From contig MDLF01000085.1 of assembly GCA_001730095.1 (NCBI GenBank), forward strand, positions 96,600 through 160,599: 64,000 nt of DNA. The letters are read 5' to 3'. This document shows positions 57,827 to 64,000 of the stretch, in pieces. Under the pieces are notes generated by a model, which was not told the DNA's origin, did no database searches, and was given only the letters and a program-made list of their open reading frames with translations. Source of the stretch: Rhodobacteraceae bacterium (ex Bugula neritina AB1) (GTDB lineage Bacteria; Pseudomonadota; Alphaproteobacteria; Rhodobacterales; Rhodobacteraceae). The number at the start of each line of letters is the position of its first letter. The first letter of the stretch is position 1. The translations under genes and the position numbers were made by a program.

Positions 57827-57850
57827 AGGAGCTGGCACGAGACAGCTCCT
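57827..57850 (+). terminator. Expression-platform hairpin of the cobalamin riboswitch
   Basis: AGGAGCTG pairs with CAGCTCCT (8-bp perfect stem, 8-base loop), followed by TTCTGG. It lies 44 bases after the aptamer and 43 bases before the DUF1636 start. It may act as a terminator, or partner with an anti-terminator in the aptamer; the T tract is short. Confidence 0.5.
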
Positions 57851-57893
57851 TTCTGGCCATCCCACAAGCCCAGCCGCGACAGGAGACGCGAAG

Positions 57894-58304
57894 ATGGCTG
57901 ACGAAATGGCGGACAATGCTGCCCGCACCCCGGGACCGGTCACCCTGACCGTATGCCTGACCTGCCGGAACGAAGGTGCCGACCCCGAGGCGACCCGCCC
58001 GGGCACCCTGCTGCATGATGCACTGAAAGAGGCCGGCATGCCCGAGGGCGTGACGCTCCGCGGCGTCAAATGCCTGTCGGCCTGCTCGCGCAGCTGCACC
58101 GTGCTGCTGACCGGCGGCGAAGAACGCTGGAGCTACGTCTACGGCGACATGGACCCGGACGTGCATATCCCAGAGATTCTGGCAGGCACCGCCGCCTATG
58201 CTGCCACCGCCGACGGCCTTGTGCCCTGGCGCGAGCGCCCCACAGCTTTCCGCAAACAATCCGTTGCCCGCATCCCGCCGGCCGCCTTCCCTTCCGAGGA
58301 GTAA
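57894..58304 (+). CDS. DUF1636 metal-binding (thioredoxin-like ferredoxin) protein
   Basis: The 136-residue protein has a thioredoxin-like 2Fe-2S ferredoxin pattern: CLTC near residue 20 and KCLSACSRSC near residue 57. It follows the cobalamin riboswitch and precedes cobW by 2 bases, so it is part of the cobalamin operon. AGGAGACGCGAAG precedes the ATG. DUF1636 proteins have been proposed to help cobalt handling or reduction; direct evidence is limited. Confidence 0.87.
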   Translation: MADEMADNAARTPGPVTLTVCLTCRNEGADPEATRPGTLLHDALKEAGMPEGVTLRGVKCLSACSRSCTVLLTGGEERWSYVYGDMDPDVHIPEILAGTAAYAATADGLVPWRERPTAFRKQSVARIPPAAFPSEE

Positions 58305-58306
58305 TC

Positions 58307-59341
58307 ATGAGCGATCTCAACAAGATCCCCGTCACCGTCATCACCGGCTTTCTCGGCGCGGGCAAAACCACGCTGATCCGCCATCTGATGCAGAACCCGC
58401 AAGGCAAACGGCTGGCTGTTGTGGTGAATGAATTCGGCACCGCCGGCGTCGACGGCGACATCCTGAAATCCTGCGCCGATGAAAACTGCCCGGCGGAAAA
58501 CATCATGGAACTGGCCAACGGCTGCATCTGCTGCACCGTGGCCGATGACTTCATCCCCACCATCGAACAGCTGATGGAGCTGCCGGAAAAACCCGACCAC
58601 ATCGTGATCGAAACCTCTGGCCTCGCCCTGCCCAAGCCGCTGCTGAAAGCCTTCGACTGGCCCGTGATCCGTTCGCGCATCACAGTCGACGGCGTGATTG
58701 CGCTGGCCGATGCCGAAGCAGTTGCCAAGGGCCAGTTCGCCCCCGATCTGGACGCCGTGCAGGCTCAGCGCGAAGCGGATGACAGCATCGACCATGAAAC
58801 CCCGCTCAGCGAAGTCTTCGAAGACCAGATTTCCTGCGCTGACATCGTGCTTCTGTCCAAGGCCGACCTGGCCGGAGACGCAGGCGTCGAAAAAGCCCGC
58901 GCAGTGATCGAGGCCGAAGCGCCCCGCAAGCTGCCGATCCTGCCGATGAGCGAAGGTGTGATTGACCCGCGCATTATCCTGGGTCTGGAAGCGGCCGCCG
59001 AAGACGACCTCGACGCCCGCCCCAGCCATCACGACGGCCATCACGACCACGAACACGACGATTTTGAAAGCATCGTTGTCGAAATGGGCGAAGTATCCGA
59101 TCCGGAATCGCTGCAGAATGCCATCGTGAAACTCGCCCGCGAACGCAATATCCTGCGCGTCAAAGGCTATGTCGCGGTGGAGGGAAAACCGATGCGGATG
59201 CTGGTTCAGGCCGTGGGTGAGCGCCTGCGCGCGCAATATGATCAGCCCTGGGGCGCGCAGCCGCGCAAGACTGCCCTGGTGGTTATCGCCGAGCATGACG
59301 ATATCGACGAACAGGCGATCCGCGCCGAGCTGGGGGCCTGA
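58307..59341 (+). CDS. cobW: CobW GTPase (cobalt chaperone)
   Basis: The 344-residue G3E GTPase has GFLGAGKTTLIRHLM (P-loop), the metal site NGCICCTVADDF (CxCC motif), ETSGLALP, and SKADL. A His-rich stretch (HHDGHHDHEHDD, near residues 238-249) lies before the C-terminal CobW_C domain (ILRVKGYVAVEGKPMRMLVQAVG). CobW is thought to deliver Co2+ to CobN-dependent cobaltochelatase in the aerobic pathway. It lies directly after DUF1636 and upstream of cobN. Confidence 0.95.
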   Translation: MSDLNKIPVTVITGFLGAGKTTLIRHLMQNPQGKRLAVVVNEFGTAGVDGDILKSCADENCPAENIMELANGCICCTVADDFIPTIEQLMELPEKPDHIVIETSGLALPKPLLKAFDWPVIRSRITVDGVIALADAEAVAKGQFAPDLDAVQAQREADDSIDHETPLSEVFEDQISCADIVLLSKADLAGDAGVEKARAVIEAEAPRKLPILPMSEGVIDPRIILGLEAAAEDDLDARPSHHDGHHDHEHDDFESIVVEMGEVSDPESLQNAIVKLARERNILRVKGYVAVEGKPMRMLVQAVGERLRAQYDQPWGAQPRKTALVVIAEHDDIDEQAIRAELGA

Positions 59342-59406
59342 GCTGATGCCCCGGACCCGTAACCTTCATGAGCGGAAAGGATCGCGCCCGTTCCGGGGTG
59401 GGCGCA

Positions 59407-59460
59407 ATCGCGCCCGCCCATCGGGGCGGGTCGGGCGCGATCCGGGGCTTGCGCCCCGGG
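59407..59460 (+). repeat. Two GC-rich hairpins between cobW and cobN
   Basis: ATCGCGCCCG (59407-59416) pairs with CGGGCGCGAT (59432-59441), and CCGGGGC (59442-59448) pairs with GCCCCGG (59453-59459). They sit in the 153-base gap between cobW and cobN. They could tune cobN expression or mark a small repeat element. Confidence 0.5.
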
Positions 59461-59494
59461 ACACCGTTTTGCTGGCCGGGAAAGGCAGAAACTG

Positions 59495-62400
59495 ATGCAC
59501 GTCGTCTTCCGCGAAAGCCACGGCCTTGACGAGACCGACACCCCGCAGGATCTGGGACAGACCCCTGCGGACCTTGTGGTGTTGTCTTTCTCCGACAGCG
59601 ACCTTGGTGCCTTTGCCGCAGGCTGGCACCGGGCAGACGGCAAGCTGCCCAGCCTCAGGGTTGCCAACCTCGTCGCGCTGAAACACCCGCTCTCCGTCGA
59701 CGTCTACGCGGAACAGACACTTGAGGGCGCCAAGGGCGTCCTTGTCCGTCTCATCGGCGGCGAAAGCTATTGGTCCTACGGGCTCGCAACCCTGCAGGAT
59801 CTCGCCCGCCGCAAAGGCATTGCGCTGGCGGTTCTGCCTGCTGACGGCCGCGAAGACTCGCGCCTGGACGAACTGTCCACCCTGCCCGTCTCCACTCTGC
59901 GCCGCCTGCAATCCCTGTGCGACGCCGGCGGCGCCGTTGCCGCCCAGGCCGCCCTCGCCCAGCTGTCGCTCGCCGCAGGCCTCTACGCAGGCCCTGTCCT
60001 TGGCGTGAAATCCATGCCCCAGCATGGCTTCTACGATCCCGCCAGGGGCGTGCTGGCCGACCTCCCTCCGCAGGACAAACCGCTGGTTCTGGTCAGCTTC
60101 TACCGTTCCTATCTCACCGCAGCCGACACCGCCCCGGTGGATGCGCTGATCGAAGAACTCCGCGCCCGCGGATACGCTGCCTACGGCGCCTTTGCTGCCA
60201 GCCTCAAGGCACCTGCCGCCACGGAATGGCTGCGCGCAAAACTCCCGGAGCTGGCTCCCGCCGCCATCATCAACGCCACCGCCTTCTCGGCACAGGGCAC
60301 TGACGGCAGCGCCTCACCGCTCTCCACAACCGGATGCCCGGTATTCCAGGTCGCCCTCTCCACCGCGCGGCGCAAGGACTGGGCGGATGCCGGTCGCGGC
60401 CTCTCGCCTGCCGACCTTGCCATGCATGTTGTGCTGCCCGAGGTCGACGGCCGCATCTTTGCAGGTGTTGTCAGTTTCAAATCACCGGGCAAGAAAGATC
60501 CGGACCTGCAGTATTCCCGCTTTGCCCATCGCGCCGATCCGGACCGCGTCAAGGCGGCTGTAGACCGCGTCGAAGGCTGGCTGCGTCTCGCCAGGCTCCC
60601 CAATGCGGACAAGCGCCTTGCCTTGGTTCTGTCCACCTACCCCGGCCGCGACCACAATCTCGCCCATGCCGTTGGCCTCGACGCACTGGCGTCCTGCGAC
60701 GAAATCCTGCGTGAACTCTGGGACCAGGGCTATACCGTCGAGCCGCAGGAAGACTCCGGCCTGCGGCTGATGAAAGAAACGCTGAGCGTCTCCCTCACAG
60801 AGTACAAAGCCGCCCTGACCACCCTGCCGCAAGAGCTGCAGAACACTCTGACCGAGGCCTGGGGCCGTCCCGAACAGGACATCGACTGCCGCGATGATGC
60901 CTTTCATTTCAAGGCTCTGCGTGCAGGCAAAGCATTGATCGCCCTGCAGCCGGAACGCGGCGAAGTGAAAACCCGGGTCGACGAGTACCATGACCTGGAC
61001 CGCACCCCGCGCCACGCCTATGTCGCATTTTACCTGTGGCTGCGCAGCCAAACCGACGCGCTGGTTCACATCGGCGCCCATGGCACGCTGGAATGGCTGC
61101 CCGGCAAGGCGGTGGCATTGTCCGGCACCTGCTGGCCCGAGGTGCTGACCGGCCCTTTGCCGGTCACCTACCCCTTTATCGTCAACGATCCCGGCGAGGC
61201 CGCCCAGGCCAAACGCCGCATCGGCGCCGTGACCATCGGCCACCTACCGCCGCCGCTGGCACAGACCAACCTGCCCGAGGGCATGTCCCGGCTCGAAAAC
61301 CTGCTGGATGAATACTCCACCGCCGACGGGCTGGACCCCGCCCGCCGCGACCGGCTGATTGATGATATCCGCGCCGAGGCACAGGGAACCGGTGTCGAGG
61401 CCGACCTCGGCCTCACTCCCGACACATCACCTGCCGAGGCCATCACCCGCATCGACGCCTTTGTCTGCGACATCAAGGAAAGCCAGTACGGCGAGGGGCT
61501 GCATATCTTCGGCACCGGCCAATGCGGGGCTGAGGAACGCGCCGGGCTGATTGCTGCGCTGGACGGCCGGATCGTCCCCCCCGGCCCCTCCGGCTCCCCC
61601 TTCCGGGGCCGCTCCGATGTGATCCCCACCGGGCGCAACCTCTTTACCACCGACCCGCGGGCGGTGCCGTCGCGGGGGGCGCAGGCCCAAGGGGTCAAAC
61701 TGGCGGAAGAGCTGCTGCGCCGCCACCTCCAGGACCACGGCGACTGGCCCAAGGGGCTGGTGATCGACCTCTGGGGCTCCGCCACCATGCGCACCGCAGG
61801 CGAGGAATTTGCCATGGCGCTGCATCTTGCGGGCCTCGCGCCCAAGTGGGACGAGGGGTCCGAGCGCGTCTCCGGTTTCGAGGTGCTGCCGCTGTCGATG
61901 CTGAACCGCCCGCGCATTGATGTGACCCTGCGGGTCTCCGGCCTGTTCCGCGATGTCTTCCCCGGCCTTGCTCAGATGTTCGAAACCGCGGCGGCCGCTT
62001 TGGCCCAGCGCGAGGAAACCCAGGCCGACAACCCCTATCTCACCGAAACCCCTCGCGTTTTCGGTCCCAAACCCGGTCAATACGGCCTCTCGATGAATCC
62101 GCATCTGGACGACTTCACCGACGAGGCCCGGGCCGCAGCAGGCGAGGCCTGGCTCGATGCATCTTCGCACGCGATTGATGCCAAGGGCGATATCAGCAAC
62201 GCCCGCGCAGCGCTGGAAACCCGGCTGCAGGGCGCCGACAGTTTCGTGCATTTGCAGGATCTGCCGGAAACCGACCTGCTGGTAGCCTCGGATTATGCGG
62301 CACATGAGGCCGGCTTTGCCGCCGCCATGGCGCGCATCGGCCAAAAGGCACCGGCGCTTTACCACATGGATGCCACCCGCCCGGACAAACCGCAGGCACG

Positions 62401-62740
62401 CAGCTTGGGCGAGGAAATCGCCCGCGTCACCCGCGCCCGCGCCGCCAATCCGGACTGGGCAACCTCGATGATGAACCACGGTTTTCGCGGCGCAGCTGAA
62501 GTCGCCGCCACGCTGGACCATATGGCCGCCTTCGCCCATCTCGCACAGGTGGTGCAGCCGCATCTGTTTGACCTTTACTTCGAGGCCACTCTGGGCCGTG
62601 ACGACCTGGTCGCATTCATGGAGCGCGAAAACCCCGCCGCCCTGCAGGCCATGCGCGACCGCTTCCGCGCCCTCTTTGACGCAGGTCTCTGGAGCACCCG
62701 CCGCAATTCGATCATGGCCGAACTGGAGGGCGCCGCATGA
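59495..62740 (+). CDS. cobN: Cobaltochelatase subunit CobN
   Basis: CobN, with CobS and CobT, inserts Co2+ into hydrogenobyrinic acid a,c-diamide using ATP. The 1081-residue protein has the BchH/CobN family core: DALVHIGAHGTLEWLPGKAVALSG, FIVNDPGEAAQAKRRIGAVTIGHLPPPL, GLHIFGTGQ, PTGRNLFTTDPRAVPS and VIDLWGSATMRTAGEEFAMAL, and MMNHGFRGAAEVAATLDHM near the C-terminus. It is about 150-200 residues shorter than CobN of Pseudomonas denitrificans, a shortening I think is usual in this family. ATG at 59495 after AAAGGCAGAAACT. The stop overlaps cobG by ATGA. Confidence 0.95.
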   Translation: MHVVFRESHGLDETDTPQDLGQTPADLVVLSFSDSDLGAFAAGWHRADGKLPSLRVANLVALKHPLSVDVYAEQTLEGAKGVLVRLIGGESYWSYGLATLQDLARRKGIALAVLPADGREDSRLDELSTLPVSTLRRLQSLCDAGGAVAAQAALAQLSLAAGLYAGPVLGVKSMPQHGFYDPARGVLADLPPQDKPLVLVSFYRSYLTAADTAPVDALIEELRARGYAAYGAFAASLKAPAATEWLRAKLPELAPAAIINATAFSAQGTDGSASPLSTTGCPVFQVALSTARRKDWADAGRGLSPADLAMHVVLPEVDGRIFAGVVSFKSPGKKDPDLQYSRFAHRADPDRVKAAVDRVEGWLRLARLPNADKRLALVLSTYPGRDHNLAHAVGLDALASCDEILRELWDQGYTVEPQEDSGLRLMKETLSVSLTEYKAALTTLPQELQNTLTEAWGRPEQDIDCRDDAFHFKALRAGKALIALQPERGEVKTRVDEYHDLDRTPRHAYVAFYLWLRSQTDALVHIGAHGTLEWLPGKAVALSGTCWPEVLTGPLPVTYPFIVNDPGEAAQAKRRIGAVTIGHLPPPLAQTNLPEGMSRLENLLDEYSTADGLDPARRDRLIDDIRAEAQGTGVEADLGLTPDTSPAEAITRIDAFVCDIKESQYGEGLHIFGTGQCGAEERAGLIAALDGRIVPPGPSGSPFRGRSDVIPTGRNLFTTDPRAVPSRGAQAQGVKLAEELLRRHLQDHGDWPKGLVIDLWGSATMRTAGEEFAMALHLAGLAPKWDEGSERVSGFEVLPLSMLNRPRIDVTLRVSGLFRDVFPGLAQMFETAAAALAQREETQADNPYLTETPRVFGPKPGQYGLSMNPHLDDFTDEARAAAGEAWLDASSHAIDAKGDISNARAALETRLQGADSFVHLQDLPETDLLVASDYAAHEAGFAAAMARIGQKAPALYHMDATRPDKPQARSLGEEIARVTRARAANPDWATSMMNHGFRGAAEVAATLDHMAAFAHLAQVVQPHLFDLYFEATLGRDDLVAFMERENPAALQAMRDRFRALFDAGLWSTRRNSIMAELEGAA

Positions 62741-63900
62741 GCGCCGCCGCCGAACCCAAGGTCTATGGCTGGTGCCCAGGCGCTTTGCGGCCGATGATGT
62801 CCGGCGACGGGCTGGTGGTGCGGGTGCGCGCACCACTGGGGCGGCTGACACAGGATCAGGCCCGCGGCGTAGCGCAACTGTCACAAACACACGGAAACGG
62901 CCTCCTCGACATATCCGCCCGTGCCAATCTGCAAATGCGCGGCATCCGCGAAGACCGCCACCAAGAGCTGATCACAGGCTTGCGCGATCTCGGCCTGATC
63001 GACCTCGACGCACAGGCCGAAGCTCGCCGCAATGTCCTGCTTGCTCCCTTCTGGCGCACAGGAGACGATACACAGGCCATTGCACGGGACCTGAGTGCAG
63101 CGCTTACGGCTGTAACGGACTTTACCCTACCGGGAAAATTCGGCTTTGCCGTCGACTGCGGCGCGGAACCTGTCCTGCAAGACACCGCCGCTGACATCCG
63201 CATCGAACGCGCTGGCAACACCCTGATCCTGCGCGCCGACGGAGCAGAAACCGGCACGCCCGTCACACGTGAATCCGCCGTTCCAGAAGCTCTGGCCCTG
63301 GCCCGCTGGTTCCTTGACCAGGGCGGCGCGCCCGAGGGCCGTGGCAGGATGCACCGTCTCATCGCGCGCCGCGGCCCACCGGAGGCGCATACCGCAGCCA
63401 TGGCAAAGGTCGGCTTCTGTGCGAAACCAGGCGCTGTCCCCGCAGGGAGGCTGGCGGCCCTGGAATTCGGCCAAATGCCCGCTGCCACTCTGGCAGCCCT
63501 TGCGGACCTCGGCCCGCTCCGCCTCACCCCTTGGCGCGCGCTGCTGGTGGAAGGCGCCGGCCAGCTGCCGCCCCTGCCGGGCCTGATCCTGGGTGCAACA
63601 GATCCGCGCCTGCAAGTGGTTGCTTGCACCGGAGCGCCCGGCTGCCTGCAGGCGCTTTCGCCCACACGTGATCTGGCACGGGCGTTGGCGCCGCATGTCC
63701 CTGCCGGCACCAAACTGCATGTTTCAGGCTGCACCAAAGGCTGCGCCTGTCCCGGTCCTGCACCGCTCACCCTGACCGCAACCGGTCCAGACAACTTCTC
63801 CCTGATCCGCCATGGCACAGCCGCGGATCAGCCGTTAAAGACCCGCCTGAGCGCCGCTGCCTTGCGCGCCGCTCCCGAACTTCTGAAAGAGGGCAGCTGA
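62737..63900 (+). CDS. cobG: Precorrin-3B synthase CobG
   Basis: CobG performs the O2-dependent ring contraction preparation, hydroxylating precorrin-3A to precorrin-3B. The 387-residue protein has the nitrite/sulfite-reductase ferredoxin-like half-domains (MSGDGLVVRVRAPLGRLTQDQARGVAQLS, ISARANLQMRGIREDRHQELITGL) and the cluster ligands CTGAPGC near 294 and HVSGCTKGCACPGPAPLTL. Its presence marks the aerobic pathway. It overlaps cobN by 4 bases and is followed 1 base later by cobH. Confidence 0.93.
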   Translation: MSAAAEPKVYGWCPGALRPMMSGDGLVVRVRAPLGRLTQDQARGVAQLSQTHGNGLLDISARANLQMRGIREDRHQELITGLRDLGLIDLDAQAEARRNVLLAPFWRTGDDTQAIARDLSAALTAVTDFTLPGKFGFAVDCGAEPVLQDTAADIRIERAGNTLILRADGAETGTPVTRESAVPEALALARWFLDQGGAPEGRGRMHRLIARRGPPEAHTAAMAKVGFCAKPGAVPAGRLAALEFGQMPAATLAALADLGPLRLTPWRALLVEGAGQLPPLPGLILGATDPRLQVVACTGAPGCLQALSPTRDLARALAPHVPAGTKLHVSGCTKGCACPGPAPLTLTATGPDNFSLIRHGTAADQPLKTRLSAAALRAAPELLKEGS

Positions 63901-63901
63901 T

Positions 63902-64000
63902 ATGCTCCACACCTATGAAACCAACGGCGCCGCGATCTATGCCGAAAGCTTTGCCACCATCCGCCGCGAAGCCGATCTGGCACGCTTCAACAAGGACGAG
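63902..64000 (+). CDS. cobH: Precorrin-8X methylmutase CobH (5' part only)
   Basis: The first 33 residues (MLHTYETNGAAIYAESFATI, then RREADLARFNKDE) match the N-terminus of CobH, which converts precorrin-8X to hydrogenobyrinic acid. The frame is open to the window end. It begins one base after the cobG stop, so it is in the same operon. Confidence 0.88.
   Translation, partial: MLHTYETNGAAIYAESFATIRREADLARFNKDE

Noticed and set aside
57540-58259. N-terminal extension of CobO to 58259
   Set aside because: It would read antisense through the cobalamin riboswitch and the DUF1636 gene; the 57539 ATG gives the normal CobO N-terminus.
59395-59465. Possible small gene or second riboswitch between cobW and cobN
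   Set aside because: The stretch is two simple GC-rich hairpins; the conserved B12-riboswitch elements are absent.

Overview
The window looks like chromosomal DNA of a marine alphaproteobacterium of the Roseobacter group (Rhodobacteraceae; Leisingera, Phaeobacter or Ruegeria-like). The reasons are high GC, an aerobic CobN/CobG-type cobalamin operon, the hom-glpX-recJ-tRNA-Glu block, a soxBDAG sarcosine oxidase operon, a carnitine module of the dehydrogenase-thioesterase/BKACE type, and a GAAC-N7-GAAC LexA box typical of Alphaproteobacteria. The genus is inferred by eye, not by a search. No insertion sequence, prophage, CRISPR array or integrase was found, so this reads as core plus lineage-specific chromosome.

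Layout. 1-1480: start of dnaG (runs off the left edge) and a small periplasmic protein, minus strand. 1518-6611: soxB-D-A-G. 6881-8311: glutamate dehydrogenase, divergent from three TadG/TadE-like pilus genes (8646-11413). 11439-17740: a two-TM protein, a beta-hydroxyacid dehydrogenase with divergent LysR, a cytoplasmic reductive-dehalogenase-like protein, a pirin, and a TetR gene with a perfect operator facing a small lipoprotein. 17855-22311: hom, glpX, recJ, tRNA-Glu. 22884-31301: signalling, with an H-NOX/diguanylate cyclase pair, an MttB-family methyltransferase, a HAD phosphatase, DUF3572, a PleD-like double-receiver cyclase, and an ECF sigma/anti-sigma/periplasmic sensor/EF-hand set. 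31502-35751: DUF983, NUDIX, EamA transporter, desaturase/DUF2061, XRE regulator. 35882-40619: carnitine module with CdhR-like regulator. 40839-47485: aldo/keto reductase, rhodanese, SOS-boxed ImuA-like gene, YceI, MFS, metG. 47598-54337: iron region (hemP group, imelysin, bfd-bfr, diheme protein, second imelysin, DUF1513). 54476-56897: glpR-glpD. 56904-64000: cobO and, divergent and behind a cobalamin riboswitch, DUF1636-cobW-cobN-cobG-cobH (runs off the right edge).

How the genes fit together. Carnitine can be oxidised and cleaved to glycine betaine; after demethylation, sarcosine would be oxidised by SoxBDAG to glycine and a C1 unit. The MttB-family protein could be one of the demethylation steps, but no corrinoid protein lies beside it. 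Cobalamin made by the cob operon would serve MttB-like and reductive-dehalogenase-like enzymes. The iron region combines uptake-related proteins with storage (Bfr/Bfd) behind a TGA-N9-TCA dyad.

Most noteworthy: an H-NOX protein that appears to have lost its haem-binding residues while its HNOBA-GGDEF partner looks active; a PleD-like cyclase whose receivers lack the phospho-acceptor Asp; an SOS-boxed ImuA-like gene with no imuB or dnaE2 after it; an iron operon with uncharacterised coupled small genes and unusually long overlaps; and a cytosolic reductive-dehalogenase-like protein.
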